Position numbers and translations under genes: made by a program. A stretch of DNA of 64,000 nt, taken from positions 20,455 through 84,454 of the forward strand of contig CAZGCI010000002.1 in assembly GCA_964524185.1 (NCBI GenBank), given 5' to 3'. How positions within the stretch are numbered: the first letter of the stretch is position 1; the number at the start of each line of letters is the position of its first letter. This DNA comes from Thiohalocapsa sp964524185. GTDB lineage: Bacteria; Pseudomonadota; Gammaproteobacteria; Chromatiales; Chromatiaceae. This document shows, piece after piece, positions 37,146 to 44,693 of this stretch. The notes beneath the pieces were generated by a model. The model worked only from the letters and a program-made list of their open reading frames with translations. It ran no database searches and was not told the origin of the DNA.

Positions 37146-39554
37146 CTAAACGTCGAGATGTTCCACGTCGAGCGCATTGCGCTCAATGAACTGCCGGCGC
37201 GGCTCCACGTATTCGCCCATGAGCGTGGTGAAGATCTGGTCCGCGGCAACGGCGTCCTCAATCGTGACCCGCAGCAGACGGCGCGTAGTCGGATCCATGG
37301 TGGTGTCCCACAGCTGTCCAGGGTTCATCTCGCCGAGTCCTTTGTAGCGCTGGATGCTATAGCCGCGTCGTGCCTCCGCCAGCAGCCAGTCGTAGGACTC
37401 TGCAAAGCCCTCCACGGCCTGCTCGCGGTCACCGCGAGAGACGATGGCGCCCGGCTGCACGAGTCCGTCCAATTTATCCGACAGCGTTGCGATACGCTCA
37501 TAGTCCGGGCCGTCGAAGAAGTCAAGCCCAAGGTACGTTGTTTCCGGGATGCCGTGTACCAGTCGGACGACCTCCAAGTCCGCTTTGGCGGCGGCGTCGG
37601 CGGCGCGCCTGCCCAGCAGTCGATACTCGAGCGCGGGGCCAGTGCGGGCGTTCATCCGGGCCTCGAGCTGGGCGATCCACGCTGCGAGGTCAGTTTCGTT
37701 GTCACGGATCGCCGCCGTCAGGCGTGGCATCGAGATGAGCTCTTCCATCAGCAATGGGTCGAATCGCCGCTGCAGCCGCGCGAGCATCGTTCGGAAGGAC
37801 TGGTATTCCGCGGCGAGCTGTCCCAGGGCTTCAGCCGATAGGGGCGGCGTCCCCTCGGCAACGCGTAGGCTCGCCTTGTCCAGCGCGGTTCGCAGCAGGG
37901 ATGCGCTCAGCTCTGTTTCATCCAGCAGGTAGTCCTCCTGCTTCCCACGTTTGACCTTGTAGAGGGGTGGCTGCGCGATATAGACGTGCCCCCGCTCCAC
38001 CAGCTCAGGCATCTGTCGGTAGAAGAAGGTGAGCAGTAGGGTGCGAATGTGGGCGCCGTCGACATCGGCGTCAGTCATGATGATGATGCGGTGGTAGCGC
38101 AGCCGATCCGGATCGTATTCATCGTGGCCGATGCCGCAGCCGAGGGCGGTGATCAGTGTGCCAACTTCTGCCGAGGACAGCATCTTGTCGAAGCGGGCCT
38201 TTTCGACGTTCAGGATCTTTCCCTTCAGCGGCAGAATCGCCTGGAAGGCACGGTCTCGGCCCTGCTTGGCGGAGCCGCCAGCGGAGTCGCCCTCGACGAT
38301 GAAGAGCTCGGAGCTCGACGGGTCCTTTTCCTGACAGTCGGCGAGCTTACCTGGCAGCCCTGCGACGTCGAGGACGCCTTTGCGCCGGGTCATCTCACGG
38401 GCCTTACGTGCCGCCTCGCGGGCCCGCGCCGCCTCAAGCATCTTGTTCGCGATGACCTTCGCTTCCGCCGGCTGCTCTTCGAGGAAGGCATCGAGGTGTT
38501 CCACGAACAGCGATTCCACCACCGGCTTGACCTCGGACGACACGAGCTTGTCCTTGGTCTGGGCAGAAAACTTGGGATCAGGCACTTTCACAGACAGCAC
38601 GGCGGTGAGTCCTTCCCGTGCATCGTCCCCCACCGGGCGCGTCTTCTGGCTCTTATCGAGGCCTTGGCGCTCGATGTACTGGTTCAGGGTGCGGGTCAAC
38701 CCGGCGCGAAAACCAGCCAGGTGGGTGCCGCCATCGCGCTGCGGGATGGTGTTGGTGTAGCAGAAAATCGACTCCTGATAAGAGTCGTTCCATTGCAGGG
38801 CGATCTCTACCGCCACGTGGTCCCGTTCGGCGGAAAAATAGAAGACGGTCGGGTGGATGGGTGCTTTATTCTCGTTCAGGTGGCGAACGAACGCCTGGAT
38901 GCCGCCGACGTATTCGAACGTGTCTTCGCGCTGGGTACGCTCATCCTTTAAGCGAATCCGGACGCCGGAGTTCAGGAAGGACAACTCCCGCAACCGCTTG
39001 GACAGGATGTCGTAGTGGAAATCACGGTCTGAGAAAATGTCCGGGGAGGGCCAAAAGCGGATGACCGTGCCGCTGTGCTCCGCGTCGCCGATGCGCCGCA
39101 GTGGCGCGTCTGGCACACCGGCGGTGAAGTGCTGCTCGTACAAACCGCCGCCGCGGCGGATACGCATCTCCAGACGCTCAGAGAGCGCATTGACGACGGA
39201 AACGCCGACCCCGTGCAGGCCACCAGAGACCTTGTAGCTGTTGTCATCGAACTTCCCGCCTGCGTGCAAGACCGTCATGATGACCTCGGCAGCGGACCGG
39301 TTTTCCTCCGAATGGATGTCCACCGGGATACCGCGCCCGTCGTCTGACACGGTCACAGAGTAGTCGTCGTGGACCACCACCCCGATTTCCGAGCAGTGGC
39401 CGGCCAAGGCTTCATCAATGGCGTTATCCACGACCTCGAAGATCATGTGATGCAGGCCGGTGCCGTCATCGGTGTCCCCGATGTACATGCCCGGGCGCTT
39501 GCGGACGGCATCCAGTCCCCGCAGGACCTTGATGCTGGACGAGTCGTATGTCAT
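37146..39554 (-). CDS. gyrB: DNA gyrase subunit B
   Basis: 802 residues, normal for the proteobacterial form with the C-terminal insert. GHKL ATPase motifs are EVVDNAIDEALAG, SDDGRGIPVDIH and VSGGLHGVGVSVVNAL. The TOPRIM domain has EGDSAGGSAKQGRDR and DADVDGAHIRTLL. The C-terminus ends in SIQRYKGLGEMNPGQLWDTTMD, which contacts GyrA. It introduces negative supercoils together with GyrA. It is the distal gene of dnaA-dnaN-recF-gyrB; a 229-bp gap with a GGCCGCG/CGCGGCC hairpin (39685-39703) separates it from recF. Confidence 0.98.
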   Translation of the reverse strand: MTYDSSSIKVLRGLDAVRKRPGMYIGDTDDGTGLHHMIFEVVDNAIDEALAGHCSEIGVVVHDDYSVTVSDDGRGIPVDIHSEENRSAAEVIMTVLHAGGKFDDNSYKVSGGLHGVGVSVVNALSERLEMRIRRGGGLYEQHFTAGVPDAPLRRIGDAEHSGTVIRFWPSPDIFSDRDFHYDILSKRLRELSFLNSGVRIRLKDERTQREDTFEYVGGIQAFVRHLNENKAPIHPTVFYFSAERDHVAVEIALQWNDSYQESIFCYTNTIPQRDGGTHLAGFRAGLTRTLNQYIERQGLDKSQKTRPVGDDAREGLTAVLSVKVPDPKFSAQTKDKLVSSEVKPVVESLFVEHLDAFLEEQPAEAKVIANKMLEAARAREAARKAREMTRRKGVLDVAGLPGKLADCQEKDPSSSELFIVEGDSAGGSAKQGRDRAFQAILPLKGKILNVEKARFDKMLSSAEVGTLITALGCGIGHDEYDPDRLRYHRIIIMTDADVDGAHIRTLLLTFFYRQMPELVERGHVYIAQPPLYKVKRGKQEDYLLDETELSASLLRTALDKASLRVAEGTPPLSAEALGQLAAEYQSFRTMLARLQRRFDPLLMEELISMPRLTAAIRDNETDLAAWIAQLEARMNARTGPALEYRLLGRRAADAAAKADLEVVRLVHGIPETTYLGLDFFDGPDYERIATLSDKLDGLVQPGAIVSRGDREQAVEGFAESYDWLLAEARRGYSIQRYKGLGEMNPGQLWDTTMDPTTRRLLRVTIEDAVAADQIFTTLMGEYVEPRRQFIERNALDVEHLDV

Positions 39555-39684
39555 GCGTGTCTAGTCGGACATCCTGGTGAGTGAGGAGCGTCTCCTGAGC
39601 GCCGCCGAGAGCGAACAGCGCATTGTACCCCGGTTCGGCAGCCCCAGCCGCATCTGAAGATATACCCGTCACACATGGGTTTTC

Positions 39685-39703
39685 GGCCGCGATGCACGCG
39701 GCC
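39685..39703. repeat. Hairpin in the recF-gyrB gap
   Basis: GGCCGCG (39685-39691) and CGCGGCC (39697-39703) are exact reverse complements with a 5-base loop. It lies 82 bp downstream of the recF stop and may mark the 3' end of the recF transcript; no U-tract follows. Confidence 0.4.
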
Positions 39704-39783
39704 TAGGCCGGGGACGCGTGCTGGGTTAGCGCCAAACTGCGGAAACTCAATGGCCCGCAAGACAACCGGGCCGCGGGGTGTCG

Positions 39784-40806
39784 CTACCTTGGGCTGACCC
39801 GGCCCTGTTCCACGTGGAACATCGCGACATCCACGAAAGCGGCATCGGGGTTCCGGAGCGGCTCCAGGCTCGTGACGATCACTTGCTCGGCAGATTGGAT
39901 CCACGCCCGGAGAATCGGGGCGATATAGCGCGCACTGACCTCCGCCAGGGGGTCATCGAGCAGCACGACCTGCGGCTCGCTCGTGGCCGACTGCAGAACT
40001 TGCTGAACGGCCAGCTGGAGCAGCATACCGGCGACCTTGTTCTCCCCCCTGGAACCCGACCACACGCGACTCTCCCGGAGGAACACCACGTCGCCGCGCG
40101 CAGCAGACAGAAAGGTATAGCCCCGCTCGATGTCCCCCGACAACTGAGCCTGCAAGACGTCATGCAGAGGCTTCTCCCGGCCAGTCCACTGCCATCGCAC
40201 CGACAGTTCACCCATCGGCGCCATGTCGCGGGTGAGCGACACGAACGCTGCGGACACACGTTCCAAGAACGCGACCCTCATAGCCCATGCGTCGCTGAGC
40301 GCGTCCGCATAGGGTCCGTCCCAGACCGGTAGCCCGCGCCCACCGACCCGGAGCCACGCGTTGCGCTGACGGTGCAAGCGTTGCAACTTCCACCAAACGT
40401 CCCGTGCGCCTGGTTCCACGTGAAACAACGACCAGTCCAAAAACCGTCTGCGTAACGCCGGATCGCCCTCGACAAAGTGAAAGCTCGACGCGCCCACAAA
40501 CCGGGTAAAAGCAGACCCGCGCCTCACCTCGCCGCCGCCCAGAGTCGTCCAGCGATGCCGGAGTCGTCGCCCACCGACGTTCACCGTCCCGGCGACGCCA
40601 GCGCCCTGTTCACCTCGAGTGGTGAGCGGCCCGCCCCGCCGCCCCCTGAACGTCCGACCCCGATCCAGCAGGTAGATTGCCTCCAACAGCGTCGTCTTTC
40701 CCGCGCCGTTGGCCCCAACCATCCAACTCAGCCCCTGAGGAAGTTCCAGCGCCGCGGAGCGAAGACACCGCAGGTTACTAACCCGGATAGACTCGACGAA
40801 TGCCAA
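39784..40806 (-). CDS. recF: DNA replication and repair protein RecF
   Basis: 340 residues. An SMC-like ATPase that loads RecA on gapped DNA with RecO and RecR. Walker A is GANGAGKTTLLEAI (about 32-45), the signature region lies near SGSRGENKVAGMLLQLA, and Walker B is VVLLDDPLAEVS. FRGRRGGPLTTRGEQ and the RRRFLDWSLFHVEP segment are typical. Two copies of FHVE (in LFHVEPG and MFHVEQG) are encoded by the two embedded parS sequences. It follows dnaN after 20 bp. Confidence 0.95.
   Translation of the reverse strand: MAFVESIRVSNLRCLRSAALELPQGLSWMVGANGAGKTTLLEAIYLLDRGRTFRGRRGGPLTTRGEQGAGVAGTVNVGGRRLRHRWTTLGGGEVRRGSAFTRFVGASSFHFVEGDPALRRRFLDWSLFHVEPGARDVWWKLQRLHRQRNAWLRVGGRGLPVWDGPYADALSDAWAMRVAFLERVSAAFVSLTRDMAPMGELSVRWQWTGREKPLHDVLQAQLSGDIERGYTFLSAARGDVVFLRESRVWSGSRGENKVAGMLLQLAVQQVLQSATSEPQVVLLDDPLAEVSARYIAPILRAWIQSAEQVIVTSLEPLRNPDAAFVDVAMFHVEQGRVSPR
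39806..39821. other. parS centromere site 1 (ParB binding)
   Basis: TGTTCCACGTGGAACA is a perfect 16-bp palindrome and matches the GTTYCACGTGRAAC parS consensus used by pseudomonad ParB. It lies near the 3' end of recF, about 2.3 kb from the dnaA-dnaN gap. Confidence 0.88.
40412..40427. other. parS centromere site 2 (ParB binding)
   Basis: GGTTCCACGTGAAACA matches GTTYCACGTGRAAC in full. It is inside recF, 606 bp from site 1, and encodes the FHVE of LFHVEPG. Confidence 0.85.
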
Positions 40807-40826
40807 CGAGAACGACGTCCCGTGAC

Positions 40827-41933
40827 CTACAGCCGCATCGGCATGACGACAAAGGTCTCACGCTCACAGCCCAATCCGCGCCAGATCGAGCTGCTGTCTG
40901 CGTCTTGGAAGGCAATCTCGACCTGCGAAGACTCGGTGGCCTGCAGTGCATCGAGCAGGTAGGCAACGTTGAACCCAATGGTGACCGCATCGCCAGCATA
41001 CTCGGCCTCCAGCTCGTCCTCCGCAACTTCCTGCTCCGGGTTCTGCGCCTGAAACGCCAGCACCCCTTGATCGAAACTGATCCGCACACCTTTGTACTTC
41101 TCACTCGACAGAATGGATGCGCGCTGCAACGCCGAGCGCATCAACTCCCGATCCACAACCGCCCGCCAAGGTAACCCCTTTGGAATCACCCGTTGATACT
41201 CCGGGTACTTGCCGTCCAGCAGCTTCGAGGTCAGCTCCGTCACGCCGAATCCCACCCCCACCGAGCGATCACCCCACCGCAACTCCAGCATCGTGTCGTC
41301 GTCGGGCAGCAACCGGCGCATTTCCATGACCGTTTTTGCCGGCAGAATCATCTGTACAGGCGATTCCACCTGTGGATTGTCGATCCGTATGGAAGCGCAC
41401 GACAGCCGATGCCCGTCCGTCGCCACCGCGATCAGCTCCCCGCCATTGAGCTCCAACAAAGCGCCGTTCAGGTAGTAACGGACATCTTGGTGCGCCATGG
41501 CAAATGCCGTCTTGTCCAACAATCGCTTCAACTGCCCTGAGGCTAGATTCATGCCCCGCATGTCCTGTTCCGGAGCAATGTTCGGGAAGTCCGCAGCCGC
41601 CAACGTAGACAACGTGAACCGGGTGGGACCGCTCGAAACGACGCAACGCTCCCGATCCGTGCGGATGCTCACCTTGGCGCCCTCCCGCAACGAACGGCAA
41701 AAGTCCATGAGCTTGCGCGCGGGCACAGTTACGGCACCCGTCTCCGGCACCGCCAAAACTTGTACCTGAGTGCTGATGGCAAGCTCAAGGTCTGTGGCCG
41801 AGAGACGCAGCTCGCCGCCCTCGGCGTCGAGCAAGACATTCGCCAAAATTGGCAGTGTCTGCCGTCGCTCGACGACGCCAGCCACAGTCGCCAGACCGTC
41901 CAGAAGGACATCCCGCGGGATTTCGATCTTCAC
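40827..41933 (-). CDS. dnaN: DNA polymerase III beta sliding clamp
   Basis: 368 residues from GTG at 41931-41933 (MKIEIPRDVLLDGL), the normal family length. Three clamp domains are recognisable. VPARKLMDFCRSLREGAK, FAMAHQDVRYYLNGALLEL, ATDGHRLS and EYQRVIPKGLPWRAVVDRE are conserved signatures. The C-terminus ends in ETFVVMPMRL, the partner-binding pocket. The clamp tethers polymerase III and DnaA-regulating Hda to DNA. It stands between recF (20 bp) and the AT-rich gap behind dnaA. Confidence 0.97.
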   Translation of the reverse strand: MKIEIPRDVLLDGLATVAGVVERRQTLPILANVLLDAEGGELRLSATDLELAISTQVQVLAVPETGAVTVPARKLMDFCRSLREGAKVSIRTDRERCVVSSGPTRFTLSTLAAADFPNIAPEQDMRGMNLASGQLKRLLDKTAFAMAHQDVRYYLNGALLELNGGELIAVATDGHRLSCASIRIDNPQVESPVQMILPAKTVMEMRRLLPDDDTMLELRWGDRSVGVGFGVTELTSKLLDGKYPEYQRVIPKGLPWRAVVDRELMRSALQRASILSSEKYKGVRISFDQGVLAFQAQNPEQEVAEDELEAEYAGDAVTIGFNVAYLLDALQATESSQVEIAFQDADSSSIWRGLGCERETFVVMPMRL

Positions 41934-42084
41934 GCTTTGCCGCCCTCGTCTTGTAACAACCGATTAAGTAAAAGTAAGACCATTGCTGTAATAAGCTCCG
42001 GGGAAAACTCGGGAATCATGTTTTTTGGTCCTTTTAATCATCGGGTTACAAGGCGCCGTATCTGTTGGCGGCCTGCCCTCCATT

Positions 42085-42093
42085 TGTGGATAA
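42085..42093 (-). other. DnaA box
   Basis: TGTGGATAA on the plus strand, i.e. a perfect TTATCCACA on the minus strand, 47 bp from the dnaA stop codon. Confidence 0.8.
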
Positions 42094-42130
42094 CCTGTCG
42101 ACAAAAGCAGCGCGAAAAACGGTCCACACC

Positions 42131-42139
42131 TTATCCACA
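42131..42139 (+). other. DnaA box
   Basis: Perfect TTATCCACA on the plus strand, directly beside the dnaA stop codon and opposed to the box at 42085-42093. Confidence 0.8.
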
Positions 42140-42140
42140 G

Positions 42141-43481
42141 TTAGCTCGTCAGGGTTCTCAACAGGATTCTGTAGTCCTCTTCGATCATGGTGTCGCTGGC
42201 CCGCAATGCCTCAATCTTACGCGTTGCATGGATTACCGTACTGTGGTCCCGCCCGCCGAAGGCACTGCCGATTTCCGGCAAGCTCGCCTTTGTCAGCTCC
42301 TTCGCCAGCGCCATGGCCACCTGTCGCGGCCGTGCGATGTTCCGGGTGCGCTTCGCTGACGTCAGGTCAGAAACCCTTAGCTTGTAGTAGTTTGCAACGG
42401 TTTTCTGGATGTTTTCGATGGTGATCTGCCGGTCCTGCGCCACCAGCATGTCCCGCAGAACCTCGCGTGTGAAGGCCATGTCGATGGTGGCACCCATAAA
42501 CTGGGAATTGGCCACCAGTCGGCGCAGCGCGCCCTCGAGTTCGCGAATGTTGGATGTCATCCGTTTGGCGATAAAGTAGCCCACGTCCTCCGGAAGATCG
42601 ATGTTCAGTAGGGCGGCCTTGCTGTGCAGGATAGCCACCCGGGTCTCGTAGTCTGGCGGCTCAATGCCCACCGTCAGCCCCCAGCCGAAGCGGGACTTGA
42701 GGCGCTCTTCGAGTCCACTGACCTCCTTCGGATAGCGGTCACTGGATAACACGATCTGCTGTTTGCTCTCGAACAGGGCGTTGAAGGTGTGGAAAAACTC
42801 CTCCTGAGAGCGATCCTTATTGCCGAAGAATTGAACATCGTCGATGAGCAGGGCGTTGACGCGCCTGTAACGCGCCTTGAAGTCATCGATCTTGTTGTGT
42901 TGCAGCGCCCGGATCATATCCGACACGAAACGCTCAGAATGGACGTAAATCACCTGCGCGCCGGGATTCGAGTCCAGGATAGTGTTGCCCACCGCATGCA
43001 TCAGGTGTGTTTTTCCGAGTCCGACGCCGCCGTAGATGAACAACGGGTTATAGGCGGTGCCCGGGTTTTTCCCGATCTGCATGGACGCCGCGCGCGCGAT
43101 CTGATTGGATTTGCCTTCAACGAAAGTCGCGAAGTTGAAGTCCTTGTTGATATTGCTCTCGCTGCGTCGGCGCTCCAAGCTGGCGTTACCGTCGCTTCGG
43201 GGTCCACCGTCGCCCGCCTGCGATGCAGACCGATCGCCGCTGAGGGTGCCGATCTCGAAGCGGACCTGCTGAATCCGGCCGCCGCTGATGTCGGCGCAGA
43301 GGCGGGTAATGCGTTGCTCGTAGTGCTGCTTGACCCAGTCCTTCACGAACCGGTTGGGTGCCAGCAGGCACATGGCACCGTCCTGCTCCCGGGGCTGCAA
43401 CGGCATAATCCAAGTGCTGTACTCGGCCCCGGTCAGCTCCGCCTTCAGCGTGGCTGCGCACGCTCCCCACAACTCGTTCAT
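42141..43481 (-). CDS. dnaA: Chromosomal replication initiator DnaA
   Basis: 446 residues. Domain I (1-75, LWGACAATLKAELTG...TWIMPLQP), a short linker (about 80-110), the AAA+ domain III with Walker A YGGVGLGKTHLMHAVG, Walker B NALLIDDVQFFGNK and the initiator-specific region, and the DNA-binding domain IV. Domain IV has RQVAMALAKELT and the signature GSAFGGRDHSTVIHATRKIE. It binds the DnaA boxes on both sides of the gene, which probably also autoregulate it. The order dnaA-dnaN-recF-gyrB is canonical. Confidence 0.98.
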   Translation of the reverse strand: MNELWGACAATLKAELTGAEYSTWIMPLQPREQDGAMCLLAPNRFVKDWVKQHYEQRITRLCADISGGRIQQVRFEIGTLSGDRSASQAGDGGPRSDGNASLERRRSESNINKDFNFATFVEGKSNQIARAASMQIGKNPGTAYNPLFIYGGVGLGKTHLMHAVGNTILDSNPGAQVIYVHSERFVSDMIRALQHNKIDDFKARYRRVNALLIDDVQFFGNKDRSQEEFFHTFNALFESKQQIVLSSDRYPKEVSGLEERLKSRFGWGLTVGIEPPDYETRVAILHSKAALLNIDLPEDVGYFIAKRMTSNIRELEGALRRLVANSQFMGATIDMAFTREVLRDMLVAQDRQITIENIQKTVANYYKLRVSDLTSAKRTRNIARPRQVAMALAKELTKASLPEIGSAFGGRDHSTVIHATRKIEALRASDTMIEEDYRILLRTLTS

Positions 43482-43615
43482 GCTGCCTGTTTCCCCTCAG
43501 TCTTGACCCTGCCGCCGCCGACGACCTTGCACCCGCAACCGGGCAACCGCCCGTCCTCGAACCGCATTACTTAGTCCTCCGGGAGTGCGCACGCGTGTTG
43601 CGACGCCCCGCAGTC

Positions 43616-43624
43616 TATCCACAC
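43616..43624 (+). other. DnaA box (one mismatch)
   Basis: CTATCCACA differs from TTATCCACA only in the first base. Confidence 0.65.
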
Positions 43625-43634
43625 CCCGACAGGT

Positions 43635-43643
43635 TATCCACAG
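43635..43643 (+). other. DnaA box
   Basis: Perfect TTATCCACA, 19 bp (about two helix turns) after the preceding box and on the same strand. Confidence 0.8.
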
Positions 43644-43675
43644 CCCTGCGCCTAGCGGAGGGGTCCAGTGAGCAT

Positions 43676-43704
43676 TGCGAAAGACGGCGCCTGGCGGTAT
43701 CCTT
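43676..43704 (+). promoter_or_regulatory. Sigma-70 promoter of rpmH
   Basis: TTGCGA (43676-43681) and TATCCT (43699-43704) are spaced by exactly 17 bp, about 80 bp before the rpmH start. The DnaA boxes lie just upstream. Confidence 0.6.
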
Positions 43705-43781
43705 CATGGTCTTTTTTGGCGTGAACCCTGCCCGAGCGGGCTCGCGCCACTCGCTTGCCGCCGCATTCAAGGAATTCCGCT

Positions 43782-43916
43782 GTGAAACAAACATTTAAAC
43801 CGAGCCGTCTGAAACGGGCACGCACCCACGGCTTCCGCGCGCGACGCGCCACCCGGAACGGCCGCAAGGTCCTGAAGGCGCGGCGCTGCAAGGGCCGCAT
43901 ACGGTTGGTGCCCTAA
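43782..43916 (+). CDS. rpmH: Ribosomal protein L34
   Basis: 44 residues from GTG at 43782-43784, with AAGGA 8 bp upstream. The sequence starts MKQTFKPSRLKRARTHGFRA and ends KARRCKGRIRLVP. It is the complete, highly basic L34 of the large ribosomal subunit, with the family-specific THGFRARRAT core. Gene order rpmH-rnpA-yidC opposite dnaA is nearly universal in bacteria. The distance to rnpA (280 bp) is unusually large. Confidence 0.97.
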   Translation: MKQTFKPSRLKRARTHGFRARRATRNGRKVLKARRCKGRIRLVP

Positions 43917-44196
43917 CGCGCTGCGTGCCCTGATCGCTTGCGCGTCGTTCGGTGAAGCTGTCCTTCGGGTACCTTGGCGCTCGCCGCTCGGGGCCGTCCG
44001 TCTCACGGCGTACGCCGAGGCGCAAGCCACGCCTGCAACCCGGGCGATCGCCGCATCTTGCACGCACGAGTGCGTCGATCCTACAAAACACCCAGGGCGC
44101 GACGACCTGGACGGCCTAACCGTGTGCCCCATCGTGTTGGGCTGGCCGGCGGCACGACTGGCGCAAGCCGATTGAGACCCGAAACGGACCTTGGTC
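43917..44196. other. Long rpmH-rnpA intergenic region
   Basis: 280 bp with no convincing gene; codon use in the open frames is irregular. In most bacteria rpmH and rnpA are much closer or overlap. No terminator was found, so rnpA may be read from the rpmH promoter through a long untranslated spacer. Confidence 0.5.
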
Positions 44197-44586
44197 GTGC
44201 GGCTGACCCTCGACAAGCGCCTGCGACGGGCTGCCGAGTTCAACAATGTCTTCCGCCGACCCACGCGCAGCAACGACGCCTTGTTCAGTGTCGCCGCCCG
44301 CTGCCGGCCGGCGGCTGAGATGGTAGCGGCCCCCCCGTCCCGACTTGGTCTTGCGATATCTCGAAAGGCCTTGGCGCGCGCAGTCGACCGCAACCGCATC
44401 AAGCGCATTGTTCGGGAGGTCTTCCGGCACACCGAGGTCGGCGGCGGCATCGACTTCGTTGTCGTCGCGAGGGCTGGCTTGCGGGGTGTAGACAATGCCG
44501 CGGTCATGCGCTCGATTGAGACTCACTTCCGGACACTGAGTCGCCGTCTCTGTTCACACAGGGCGCCGCAGGCCGCCGACGACTAA
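44197..44586 (+). CDS. rnpA: Ribonuclease P protein component
   Basis: 129 residues from GTG at 44197-44199 (VRLTLDKRLRRAAEFNNVF), with a GGA-type ribosome site about 8 bp upstream; a TTG two codons earlier is possible. The RNR motif ISRKALARAVDRNRIKRIVREVFR is complete, as is the F-V-F-R strand (EFNNVFRRPTRSNDALF). It binds the RNA subunit and helps mature tRNA 5' ends. The yidD gene that often follows is absent; yidC starts 107 bp downstream. Confidence 0.93.
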   Translation: MRLTLDKRLRRAAEFNNVFRRPTRSNDALFSVAARCRPAAEMVAAPPSRLGLAISRKALARAVDRNRIKRIVREVFRHTEVGGGIDFVVVARAGLRGVDNAAVMRSIETHFRTLSRRLCSHRAPQAADD

Positions 44587-44693
44587 CCCCCTTTGGCGGG
44601 TCGCCAATGCCGAGCGGCTGCCACCTTCACCAGGGTCCGCTGCGTGGCCCACTCCCGAGCAATGCTTCCATGCTGAAAGCCCGCTGCTGACTG

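Larger units (their letters stand above)
41934..42140. other. oriC: Candidate replication origin: dnaA-dnaN intergenic region
   Basis: 207 bp, AT-rich in a GC-rich window, with runs such as GTTTTTTGGTCCTTTTAATC that could serve as the unwinding element. Two perfect DnaA boxes lie at its dnaA end (42085-42093, 42131-42139). Pseudomonads carry origin function in the gaps flanking dnaA. Confidence 0.6.
43482..43781. other. rpmH-dnaA divergent intergenic region with DnaA boxes
   Basis: 300 bp without a gene. It contains two DnaA boxes and the rpmH promoter. The divergent dnaA promoter should also lie here, but I cannot fix it. It may be part of the origin or a DnaA autoregulation site. Confidence 0.6.

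Noticed and set aside
37159..37174. parS-like sequence TGTTCCACGTCGAGCG in the 3' end of gyrB
   Set aside because: Only the left half matches; three mismatches in the right half break the palindrome.
38490..38510. TGTTCCACGAACA palindrome in gyrB
   Set aside because: Short (13 nt), coding, and explained by codon choice; does not match parS.
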